A stretch of 64,000 bases of DNA from DATMNR01 sp963702765. Lineage in GTDB: Bacteria > Chloroflexota > Ktedonobacteria > Ktedonobacterales > Ktedonobacteraceae. The stretch lies in NCBI GenBank assembly GCA_963702765.1, contig CAVPEB010000014.1:35485-99484 (forward strand). The letters are read 5' to 3'. The position numbers and the translations under genes were made by a program. This document shows, piece after piece, positions 9,825 to 18,143 of the stretch (positions within the stretch are counted from its first letter, which is position 1; every line of letters starts with the position of its first letter). The notes under the pieces were generated by a model, which had not been told where the DNA came from, did no database searches, and saw only the letters and a program-made list of their open reading frames with translations.

Positions 9825-10282
9825 TATTGGAGATTTAAATAGGAGATAAGATATAGTAGATGTATAAGAGATATTTGATGAGAGAGATGATATTATAGGT
9901 ATAATATTGTAGAGAGTAGATGATAAAGATAAGTTAGTAGTAGGTGTTAGATTTGTATAAAAAGTGAAAGAAAGGATATTTGTTGAAGATAATTTGATAG
10001 ATTTTAAAGTAGGAGATATGTTAGATATAGTAAGAGTTGTATGTGAATGTAATGAGATGATAGATGATATAGGAGATGTTGTTGAGAAAGTAATAGGTGT
10101 TATTTGAATTGATTGAATAAATTTATGAGATGATGGAAATAAAGTTGAGAGATAAGTTATATATTTAGTAGATTGAGAGTGAGATGAAGTTATGAAGTTA
10201 ATTGGGTAAGATGATGGAATAGGTGAGAGTTAGATGAGAGATAAAATTTATGATGATGAGAGGAATTGTAAGAGATAGAGTG
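9825..10282 (+). other. 458-base stretch with no cytosine on the + strand
   Basis: Every base from 9825 to 10282 is A, G or T. The flanking C residues are at 9824 and 10283. The sequence is not a simple tandem repeat; it is irregular mixed text rich in GATA/AGAT/TAG words. The complementary strand, which is the sense strand of the decayed RHS gene, is therefore G-free. Neighbouring DNA on both sides contains C at ordinary frequency. It has no coding potential. Confidence 0.95.
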
Positions 10283-10327
10283 CTGCTATGAGGAGTTGTG
10301 CAAGAGAGAGAGGCAGTTCAGCAAAGC

Positions 10328-10670
10328 TGATTGAAATTTTTGTTTGAAGTGATAAATGAGTTGGTGTTGAGTAATATGTTATGGGTGTTAAGGGTATGAG
10401 TTATTGGGTATATGTATGGGAATGTTGAGTTTGGTGTTGGGTTGTTTGGTTTGTAGGGTGCAGAATGAGGGTGGGTTAGTTTAGGATTACGTTATTAGGG
10501 TTAAGGTTTAGATATGTTAGTTAGGAGGGTTGGTAGTGATAGATGGTGGTCATAGGTGTATGTAAGGTTAGTTTGTTGATGATGTTGTTTTGGTTGTGGA
10601 TGAGTTGTAGTTGTTAGTGTTAAGTAGGTTATTCTGGTTGGTGGAATGTTTATAAATTGGATGAGATGTA
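10328..10670 (+). other. Second C-depleted stretch (four C in 343 bases)
   Basis: Only 10461, 10490, 10551 and 10634 are C. The block is separated from the first by 45 bases (10283-10327) containing seven C. Unlike the purine/A-rich first block, this one is rich in T and G (GGTGTT, TTGGG words). C returns at 10671. On the minus strand it still loosely resembles coding text of the RHS N-terminal region with G replaced mainly by A. Confidence 0.92.
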
Positions 10671-11250
10671 CGCTTAGCGCGTTTACAGGCGCGCTGCTAC
10701 TTGGTGGTATGTGAGAGATAAGAGATATTAGCTGGATATGTACTTCGAGGCGGATATGCTGTTGTGAGATCAAGGGCTGATGCTGTAGCGCTGTCTGCGA
10801 GAAAGGCCGAAGTCAACGTAGAGGTGATGGGTGCATGCTGGCAGGTTCGGCACTCGGGGGCAGGGTGTAAAATAGGCATACTGCGAGACCCTTGCCCGGA
10901 GGTGGCGCCAGTGGATGGAAAGGTGACGGGACCACGATAGGTGTGTCCTGACGGCCCTCCGAGAAATGATCGAAGGTCATGGTGGCAGGTGCGCTCGTCA
11001 GGGGGTCAGCCGCGTGACTGGTGAACACGCCGGTACTCCAGCCTGCGATGACGCCTGAGAGGACGACGATCAGCAACAGGGCTGAGAGCAACAGGTGCCG
11101 AGTGTGAGGCGGCGGGATGTCTGAAACGGAAAACGAATATGAGGACGAGGGCGAGGAGAGCGTGAACCGGGATCAGCAGACAGCATGGGACATACTCCAT
11201 CTCTTCCAAAGGAAGCATCTCAAAAAGAGCAAGTAAAGGATACAATTATC

Positions 11251-11402
11251 ATAGTGAGATAGGTAATGGAAATAAATATGATTGATATATTGTGGAGCAA
11301 ATTTTAATGGGAAAATAATGATATATAAGTGAATAGGAGAAAAGTCATAATGGAATAAAAATTGATATATAATGTATTGTATAAATATTATTAGAAATAT
11401 AT
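11251..11402 (+). other. AT-rich, C-poor intergenic stretch
   Basis: Only two C (11298, 11346) occur in 152 bases, and the stretch is very AT-rich. It lies between the 5' end of the decayed RHS gene and the promoter of the membrane-protein gene at 11550. No gene is visible. Between this block and the one ending at 10670 the DNA (10671-11230) has normal, fairly GC-rich composition. Confidence 0.7.
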
Positions 11403-11441
11403 CAATACAAGCTAGATAATTCAAATAAATGCATATAAGTC

Positions 11442-11470
11442 CCTCGCGAAATATGCTATACTCAGCGAGG
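11442..11470 (+). promoter_or_regulatory. -10 element inside an inverted repeat, upstream of the membrane-protein gene
   Basis: A TATACT hexamer (11457-11462) is flanked by CCTCGC (11442-11447) and GCGAGG (11465-11470), a 6-bp inverted repeat that could be an operator or hairpin over the start of transcription. The transcript would reach the ATG at 11550 after about 80 bases. No clear -35 was found. Confidence 0.4.
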
Positions 11471-11549
11471 AAATTTCATCGACCCAACGACGCGTGTGAA
11501 GCTATTTTCGCATCTTCTTGATAAATAGGATTTGCAGGAGGGGATTTCG

Positions 11550-12293
11550 ATGGCCCGTGACGCAACAAATATGCCTTTTGAACGATCCACATCCTACAGG
11601 AATGACGACTCAAACGAACAAACAAATGGCACCGATCGACCATTTGATACATCGCTCAAGATAGAGAATATGCTCCTCGAAGAGTTCAACTACGCGAGTG
11701 TGACGGCATATCAAGCCATGGAGGATCGAGCGCGTATCTCCAGTTTCTATTACATCCTGCTCGGAGTTCTGGTGTCCGGTCTGGCAGCGGTGTATCAATT
11801 CAGCGGGGGCACGCGCACTATTCCACAGGCCTTAGTCGCTCTATTGCTTTTCATTGGCGCTTTCATCAGCATCTGCTTTTTCGTTACTCTCATTCGCCTG
11901 AGACAGGCATATAAAGAGAGCCTTCTCACCATGAATGTGATCAAAGAGTACTATATAGATCAATTTAAACAGCAGATGCCGACGATTGAAAAGGCCTTCC
12001 GCTGGCGGCTTACAACAATGCCTAAGGGCGAACGTATCGGCAGTGTCACTTTTATGATTGCTACCCTGAATGCTTTTATTGGCAGTCTCTGTCTTGCTGG
12101 AGCAGTGTTCTTCATTACTGAGCAAACGCTTTCTAATACATGGGCATCCATCGTGGCGGGAGCAGTATTCATCTTAGCCGTGTCTGCGCATATTTACTAC
12201 TATCGTTATTCTCTCAGCAAGGAAAATGATACAAAAACCATAAATGAGCAGGTAGAGGTTTTGGAGACTGCATTCAATAAGGGTGATGAATAG
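11550..12293 (+). CDS. Four-helix membrane protein of unknown function
   Basis: This 247-residue protein starts at ATG 11550, eight bases behind an AGGAGG site; an in-frame TTG at 11532 would swallow that site. The N-terminal ~45 residues are polar. Two hydrophobic helices come at roughly residues 70-90 (YYILLGVLVSGLAAVYQF) and 95-120. A charged amphipathic stretch (residues ~120-165) follows, then a second helix pair at ~170-195 and ~205-225, and a charged tail. The two-plus-two helix layout with a cytosolic middle recalls small SLATT/RipA-like membrane proteins, but I cannot confirm a family. It stands alone between the decayed RHS gene and an intergenic repeat. Confidence 0.65.
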   Translation: MARDATNMPFERSTSYRNDDSNEQTNGTDRPFDTSLKIENMLLEEFNYASVTAYQAMEDRARISSFYYILLGVLVSGLAAVYQFSGGTRTIPQALVALLLFIGAFISICFFVTLIRLRQAYKESLLTMNVIKEYYIDQFKQQMPTIEKAFRWRLTTMPKGERIGSVTFMIATLNAFIGSLCLAGAVFFITEQTLSNTWASIVAGAVFILAVSAHIYYYRYSLSKENDTKTINEQVEVLETAFNKGDE

Positions 12294-12345
12294 TTTTCAT
12301 TTCTTTTGCTTACATTTGTGGCGTGTTGGCCAGGCTCGTCGTACC

Positions 12346-12452
12346 GCGCGATAGATCCTTCGCTTCTCTCAGGATGACAATTCAGGCTTGTGGGGAGTAG
12401 GCAAGGTTCATGGTTCTGCGCGGTAGATCCTTCGCTTCTCTCAGGATGACAT
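12346..12452. repeat. Two copies of the CHPERSEGS-type intergenic repeat
   Basis: The motif TAGATCCTTCGCTTCTCTCA plus GGATGACA occurs twice, at ~12351-12379 and ~12425-12452, in the gap between two convergent genes. Read in reverse it encodes the peptide CHPERSEGS, a known spurious ORF product of a repeat spread through many bacterial genomes. A third shortened GGATGACA trace follows near 12460. No gene is present in 12294-12496. Confidence 0.75.
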
Positions 12453-12496
12453 TTTAGCAGGATGACAAATTGGCGGGATGACGCACCAGGCAATTA

Positions 12497-13765
12497 TCAT
12501 CTTCTTCTACTTTTGCTAACCGATTTGGTTGAGAAGGTGAATTTTAGTCCCTGTCTCTCCATAAAAGTCTGGAACAGGCCGTAAAACTCGGCTCGATCTT
12601 GCATGGTAATTACGGCTACTGCATCGGCAGCTTCAATGGCATAGGGATAGCCCTGTCCAGCAATGACTTCAGCACGGACTGCGTCAAGGACAGGTTCGAG
12701 TATTCCGTCATCCAGCATCCAGCGGGGGAACTCCAGGCGGGCAGGCGGGCGCGTTGAGGTTGTTTGCACATAACAGAACGCTACTTGCTCACGATAGGAT
12801 CCATAACCTTCCAGTATGTCGCCACGAGCGCAGATCATGGCGGGCGTGCGATCTCCCCAACGCAGTTGACCCTGCCATAATAACGCGTCATGGATATTTT
12901 TTGTTTCGCGCAGTACAGGCTGGCGCTCTATAGAATCCAGGCGGCGAAGCATGGTAATCATGTCGCGTGCATAGCTTGTGTCTATGTAACCGATGAGCGG
13001 CACGCGTTGTTGCTCGGAGGTTTGTAAGAGCGAGATGGCGGAAGCAATATAACGTTCCCTGTAGGGACTGGGCATCGTCAAAGCGAATGAAACGACGAGG
13101 GAACCATCGAAAAAGACTATAGGGCTGTGGGAGGGATCACCCTCACGGCGCTGCTGACCATGCTGTTCCATCTGATTGCAAAGTGTCTCTACTTCTAACA
13201 TGTAGCGGCGAAGCGTCACCTGCATTTCGGAATAGGGATAGCTATCGGGGTCTTTATTCTCGGTGAGAGACTCTTCCATGATTTCATCAGGGGAAAGCAC
13301 CTCCAAGCGAACATCTTTTGTGTACGGACGCCCCTGAGCATGGGGATTGGCAAACAGGCCGACCTGGATCAACGCCACTGGAATAGAGGCATCACGCCAG
13401 GGCTGTAGCTGGCTGCCATCGACGGCAATTGTGGTTATGCCTTCTATACATTCGGCCCATTGGCGAGATTGTTCGTGGTTCTCAAACTCAATGCCAAAGG
13501 GAAATTTTGGGGCATGATAATTGCCTTGCGCGGCATGAACCAGCCAGCGGTCGTATTCCATAGTGGGGCGCGCACCCGCTGATGGCGCACCAGTAGTGTC
13601 GGGTGGGAGCCGGTTGTCTAATGCCGTGCTTGAAGCATAGCAATTGTACAACGTTTCGAGAGCGTGACGATATGCTTGCAATTGATCGATAAATGAAGCA
13701 TCGAAAGCGTTGAATTGGCCGCGTTTAAGGTTTAAAGCAGCCTGAAGTTTGCCTTTATGAAGCAT
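12497..13765 (-). CDS. nurA: NurA-domain nuclease
   Basis: NurA is a 5'-3' exonuclease that, in archaea, works with HerA, Mre11 and Rad50 to resect DNA ends. The 422-residue protein shows the expected acidic metal-binding sites: TTIAVDGSQ (residues ~110-118), IVFFDGSLV (~215) and IGYIDTSYARD (~265). A C-terminal EAADAVAVITMQDRAEFY region follows. ATG 13765 lies seven bases behind AGGAA and overlaps the end of the Rad50-like gene by 11 bases, so the two are translationally coupled. That supports a joint role in double-strand-break processing. An in-frame GTG at 13771 is the alternative start. It has a basic C-terminal tail. Confidence 0.85.
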   Translation of the reverse strand: MLHKGKLQAALNLKRGQFNAFDASFIDQLQAYRHALETLYNCYASSTALDNRLPPDTTGAPSAGARPTMEYDRWLVHAAQGNYHAPKFPFGIEFENHEQSRQWAECIEGITTIAVDGSQLQPWRDASIPVALIQVGLFANPHAQGRPYTKDVRLEVLSPDEIMEESLTENKDPDSYPYSEMQVTLRRYMLEVETLCNQMEQHGQQRREGDPSHSPIVFFDGSLVVSFALTMPSPYRERYIASAISLLQTSEQQRVPLIGYIDTSYARDMITMLRRLDSIERQPVLRETKNIHDALLWQGQLRWGDRTPAMICARGDILEGYGSYREQVAFCYVQTTSTRPPARLEFPRWMLDDGILEPVLDAVRAEVIAGQGYPYAIEAADAVAVITMQDRAEFYGLFQTFMERQGLKFTFSTKSVSKSRRR

Positions 13766-16700
13766 GCACACGTTCCTGTTCTTCCACTATCATTCCATCG
13801 TCCTCGGTTATGATAGAGGTTTTGTTATCCAATTTACGCAGTCGGATGATGCTATCAAGCCCTTGCTCAAAGGTATCGTCGTGGCTGATGACAAACAATT
13901 GATCGAAGCCACGCACGCGTCGGATTTGCTCCGCCAGGTTGGTGCGGCGGAGTTCATCCATATTTTGAGTCGGCTCGTCAAAGAAGGCGATATTCAACGT
14001 AGAGAGCTTCTTAAGCAGGGCGAGGCGTACCGACAGTGCCGCGCTCATCTGCTCACCTCCACTCAATTGTGCAAAGGTGCGGTCGACTCCCTGGCGATGC
14101 AGGATGATTTCGTAATCATTTTGCCAGGAAAGTTGGGCGCTGCGATCACCCATGATCTCGCCAAAGATGCGATTGGCTTCAATTGAGATATCATTCATCA
14201 TTGCTTTCAATACATGTGGGGCAGCTTCTTTGATCAATTTGCGGAACTGCTCCAACATTTTGTATAGCTCTTCAAGCGTGCTTTTTTCCTTTTCAGCTAC
14301 TTTCAGCTCTTCTAGCAGTAGTTCGGCGAGTTCTATCCTTTGCTCGAGGTTGTTGATTTCTGCCTGTAGTTTTTGCATTTCCGCGGCTAACCCGGCTAAT
14401 TCACCCGTGAGCCTGTTGATTTCAAGTTCCAACTCGACAAGTTCCTGTTCGTTGAATATATCCCGCGCTTCCTGGTATGCCCGTTCGGCAGCGTAGCAAG
14501 GCCTGTTTTGCTTGCTCAGCTTTTTGAAGCGCCCGATTGTACATTTGCGTGCGCTCGGGGAGCATCTTCGCGGTATCTATATTTTTAAGATAGGTCGAGT
14601 AGCTTGCTCCACAATCTTGTTGAATAGATTCCTGCTGGACAATTTGCACATCGAGATCAGCGTAGCGGTTCAAGTGCTGTTCCAATTGTGCTAGCTGCTC
14701 TTCTATCTCTTGAGCTTTTCGCTGTTCAGCTTGCATTTGTTGCTGATAGGTAGATTCTTTCTGAATGGTATCCTGTTGTGTCTTACTTAGCGAGCGAGGA
14801 TCATTGAGCACTTGTAATTTCTGATTGACGTCTTTCAGTTCATCTCCGCTTTTAGATAGCTCGTCAGCCTGTTGTTGACGCTGCAACAAATCGATTCCAG
14901 ACTGCTCAATCTGTGTTTGCAAATGCTGCATTTGTGTCCGGAAACCTTCAAGTTCGCGAACCCTCTGATCTGCTTTTTCGCTTTCATCGCGCTCAGATCT
15001 GGCCTGGACTATTTGCTGATCGAGATTTTTCAGCTCCTCAAGATCCAGCCCTAAATCCGATATTTCACGTTCCAGACGAGTAATATCTTGTGTCACTGCT
15101 TTTAGACGCTCAACTTGAGCATCACGGCTCTCAATATACTGCCCCAGTTTATTCAATCCATCTGCAAATTTTCCAACAAATGAAATGCGGTCGTTCACGG
15201 CAGTTAGTTGCAAGCTGAGACTAGCAAATTGTTTCCGCTCTTGAGCGAGTTTCCCATCAAAGTAGGATTCCAGGCTAACAATGCCATCCTGTTTGATATT
15301 CAAGCATGGCTGATGTAGTAATGGACACTGACCACCCGCGGAAAGCTTTCGCGACCTTACAAAGCCTTCAATATTCCCCTCAAGACGGTGTTGTTGCGCA
15401 GAGAGTTGCTCGTGCTGAATTTGTAAAGTTGTTAGCTCTTCAGCTTCCTGACGGTGTTCTTCAATTTTAGTGATCACATCATCGGCTTTACGCAGGTAGT
15501 TTGTGATTTTCTCGCGATCAGCATTCTTCTCTTGTAATTGCTTGCGTTTTTCCTCAAATTGCAACCGCTTTGTACTTCGTTCGCTTGTTCTAGATTGTAG
15601 ATGAGCTAACCTCTCGACACGTGCTGTCAGGAGTCCTGCCACATTTTGCAGTGGTTCAATCACGTCTATTCGTTGCTTGATATCTCTCTGCTGCTGCAAG
15701 AATTTTGCTCCCTGTTGCTGCATGCGCTGTATTTCCTTGAGCAGCCTTTCATATTCATTAACCTGAAGAGTAAGGATATCCCTTCTCTTTTCTAATTGAT
15801 GCTGCTGTTCTACAAGCGGCAATAACTCCACCAGTCGTTGATGGGCAGCAGCTACATCCTGGAGCCTTCCGCTCAGGTTCTCAATATTCGCCCGGTGCGT
15901 TGCTAGGGTTGTTTGCAATTTTGAGTGTTGTTGCCGCAATGTATTGCGTTGCTGTTCATCTGCGCGGAGGCGTTTTAAAGACTGCGTTGCCTGCAAGTAG
16001 CGTTCGTAATCAGCCTGACTCTCTTGTATAGCTTGGCTGGCTATACGAGCTTCACTCACTTGATTCTGTCTGTCCATAAGCATTTCTTGAGAGGTTGTAT
16101 GAATTGTTCTTTTTTGATGGAGTTGCGATTGGCACTCATTGAGGTGATCACGCTGTTGTTTCAGCAATTCAGCGCGTTCTTTGCATACCGTCAACCGCCG
16201 GGCGCTTTGCGCATTTTGTTCTTTTTTCTGCTGGTCTTCCAGGCGTGAACTTTTCAGGCTTGCCCGCCACTCATCCAGGTCGCGCGTTTCAATTTCAAGG
16301 CGTTGGATTTCACTTTTTTGTGTTTGAATCTGCTCCTGATATACTTTCGAGGTATCTAACAGGTAATCTGCAGCAGTTTTGTAGTCTTCGATTTGGAGCA
16401 GAGCATCGAATGTCTGCTTGCGTTTACTGGCAGTTTCGAGAAAAATAGAGGTAAAGGTTCCTTGAGGTACACCTAACGCATCACGGAAAAGCACATCGAG
16501 TGGCCGCTCGCGATCGATGCCAAATAGCTCGTGGAGCTTATCCAGCACATCGGTGCGTTGTTCGACGCGCAGGTCTGCTTCGCGATCAAATACGACCCAT
16601 TTCGCGCCTGTTCCGCAACGCCGTTCGACTTCGTAGGGACGATCATCACCGCCAATGAGATGGACAACGACACGCCCGTATTTTTCGCCTTCGCGCACAA

Positions 16701-16872
16701 ATTGCGACTGGTTATAGGAGAGATGGTCGAAGAGCGCAAATCCAATGGATTCGACGATGGTTGTTTTACCGGAACCATTTGGACCATGGATAGCAGTCGT
16801 GCCTCGTCGAAAATCTACAGAGACATTACGATAACTTTTGATATTCTCTAATTCGATGCATGTAATGAGCAT
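13755..16872 (-). CDS. Rad50/SbcC-like SMC-family ATPase, interrupted by a frameshift
   Basis: Two frames make one ~1040-residue ATPase. The N-terminal frame has Walker A (GPNGSGKTTIVESIG, residues ~30-45) and the FREGEKYGR Q-loop region. Very long coiled coils flank a hook in which CPLLHQPC replaces the usual CxxC. The C-terminal frame (14432-13755) has the signature LSGGEQ, Walker B IAFFDEPTQNMD and the SHDD switch. A one-base shift near 14490-14500 joins them through AERAYQEARDIFNEQELVEL. ATG 16872 follows GGAAGG. It pairs with nurA downstream. No Mre11/SbcD nuclease or HerA helicase is in the window. Confidence 0.88.
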
Positions 16873-17024
16873 AATGATGCGCCTTCCCAACAACTGTGAA
16901 ATACTATTCTCCCACTTTCTAGTTCTTGCACGAACCTGGGAAAGTGGAAATGCACAGGCGCATTATAACATGTGTTCTTTATGCAATATAGAGTCTTGGA
17001 CAGGAGATATTAACATTTGAGGCG

Positions 17025-17882
17025 TTATACTACTTCCGCCTGATCTTGAGAATCCTGCTGCTCGTATAGCTCTCTCTCTTTAGCCTGTTGTTCTGCTTCC
17101 TGTTGCAGCATCCAGCGAATGAAGAGGACACTCATAATAACGATGTAAAAAATACTCACCGGTACCCACATGATAAGTCCGCCCAATTGCTGATCAGTGG
17201 CCGCTGAGATACCCCAGATTCGAGGTGCGGCAATATATGGAGCATACAGAGGAGGACTGAATGTCAAACCTGCTCCAAGTAAAACCGATGGCATACCACT
17301 GAAGAAGAGGTAGAGTATCTGACCTCCAATGGGGAGAGATGGCTGGTCTTTTGATGGGCTAAAGATCGGCCACCAGTAACAAAGAGCAAAGAAAATAAAC
17401 GTCAGGTGTTCCAGAATATGGATCGTTTGATTCTCAAGCGTTGCATTGTAAAGAGGCGGGGCATGCCAGAGCCAGAAGTCAACGTTAAAAAGGACAAAAG
17501 CTACAACAGGGTAGGTCAATATCTTTGCAATTTGAAAAATAACCCTGCTTTTAAATGCCTGCTTTACTATCCAATCAGGGGTACCAAGTAATAACAATGG
17601 TGGGCCAATGATGGTCAGGCAGAGATGTTGTACCATATGCGCGCTAAATAAGTAAGAATCGCCAAGTTCATCCAGGGGCGAGACGAGAGCCAGAAACATG
17701 ATCAGCATGCCTGAAAGAAAAGCGATGGTCTGGCCTGTTCTTACTGGCTCTTCGGGGAAATGGCGTTTTCGATACGGGCCAATTGCATAAAGATACAGAC
17801 CTGTTATGAGTGCTGTGCCTATAAGGATTGATGGCTCGAGGTTCCACTGAGTAAGCCAGAAATCGAGTCCAATATTTACCAT
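17025..17882 (-). CDS. ctaG: Cytochrome c oxidase assembly factor CtaG (caa3 type)
   Basis: CtaG of the Bacillus/caa3 type is a polytopic membrane protein needed to assemble active cytochrome c oxidase. The 285-residue product has about seven hydrophobic segments and the family's histidine-rich membrane motifs HMVQHLCLTIIGPPLLLLG and HILEHLTFIFFALCYWWP. The P-L-DELGDSYLFSAH segment and the closing GGLIMWVP are also typical. ATG 17882 is preferred because AAAGGT precedes it and an upstream extension to 17906 adds nothing conserved. It lies on the opposite strand from the heme A/O synthase and Sco genes a few kilobases away, which serve the same enzyme. Confidence 0.9.
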   Translation of the reverse strand: MVNIGLDFWLTQWNLEPSILIGTALITGLYLYAIGPYRKRHFPEEPVRTGQTIAFLSGMLIMFLALVSPLDELGDSYLFSAHMVQHLCLTIIGPPLLLLGTPDWIVKQAFKSRVIFQIAKILTYPVVAFVLFNVDFWLWHAPPLYNATLENQTIHILEHLTFIFFALCYWWPIFSPSKDQPSLPIGGQILYLFFSGMPSVLLGAGLTFSPPLYAPYIAAPRIWGISAATDQQLGGLIMWVPVSIFYIVIMSVLFIRWMLQQEAEQQAKERELYEQQDSQDQAEVV

Positions 17883-18099
17883 ATTGCTGACCTTTCGCGC
17901 GAACAAGTCTTCAGTTACATACTATAGCAAGGGTCAAGAGAGGCTACAAGATGAATCAAGTTCATCTTGTTCATTTCAACACAGAAATTATGCCTAGATC
18001 AAATGTATGCATTCTTTTGATCTTTCGTATCAAAAAGTCTTTTTGAGAGATTTAACGACTATAATTAGCGATTGGACATAAGTATTGGAAAATTTTAAG

Positions 18100-18115
18100 T
18101 TGTTGTATACAACAA
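18100..18115. promoter_or_regulatory. Perfect 16-bp palindrome, candidate operator
   Basis: TTGTTGTATACAACAA reads the same on both strands and lies 29 bases before the ATG of the secreted propeller gene, where a repressor would block transcription or initiation. The regulator is unknown. The rest of 17907-18143 shows no gene. Confidence 0.45.
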
Positions 18116-18143
18116 TCCATTCTTTTCAAAATACGGGGGGATC

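Larger units (their letters stand above)
5437..11170 (-). pseudogene. Decayed RHS/YD-repeat surface protein gene
   Basis: On the minus strand, from about 11170 down to 5437, short fragments in shifting frames match one large RHS protein. The N-terminal piece keeps a secretion helix (LLSALLLIVVLSGVIAGWS, then HAADP), followed by a proline-rich segment. The later part is a base-by-base relative of 60900-63900, the preserved copy, with many stop codons: a Trp codon reads TAG near 5812, and Glu codons read TAA near 5932 and 6106. The RHS core and toxin end are missing, because homology stops near 5520 beside the CpXC gene. Base changes are strongly biased against C on the + strand, and 9825-10670 is almost C-free. 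It is not expected to make a protein. Confidence 0.85.

Noticed and set aside
9825..10670. Sequencing or assembly artefact as the full explanation for the C-free tract
   Set aside because: Indel-type errors do not remove one base from hundreds of positions on one strand, and the moderate C loss continues for kilobases with ordinary alignment to the second copy. Raw reads should still be checked.
10501..10773. 90-codon minus-strand frame inside the C-free region
   Set aside because: It is open largely because the strand lacks G, and its composition (His/Thr/Asn/Leu) is an artefact. It is a remnant of the RHS N-terminal part.
5437..11170. A diversity-generating retroelement
   Set aside because: No reverse transcriptase, no template/variable repeat pair and no adenine-specific pattern is present in the window. 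Only the idea of base-specific mutagenesis is borrowed as an analogy.
12206..12493. 95-codon minus-strand frame containing CHPERSEGS peptides
   Set aside because: This is the known spurious translation of an intergenic repeat.
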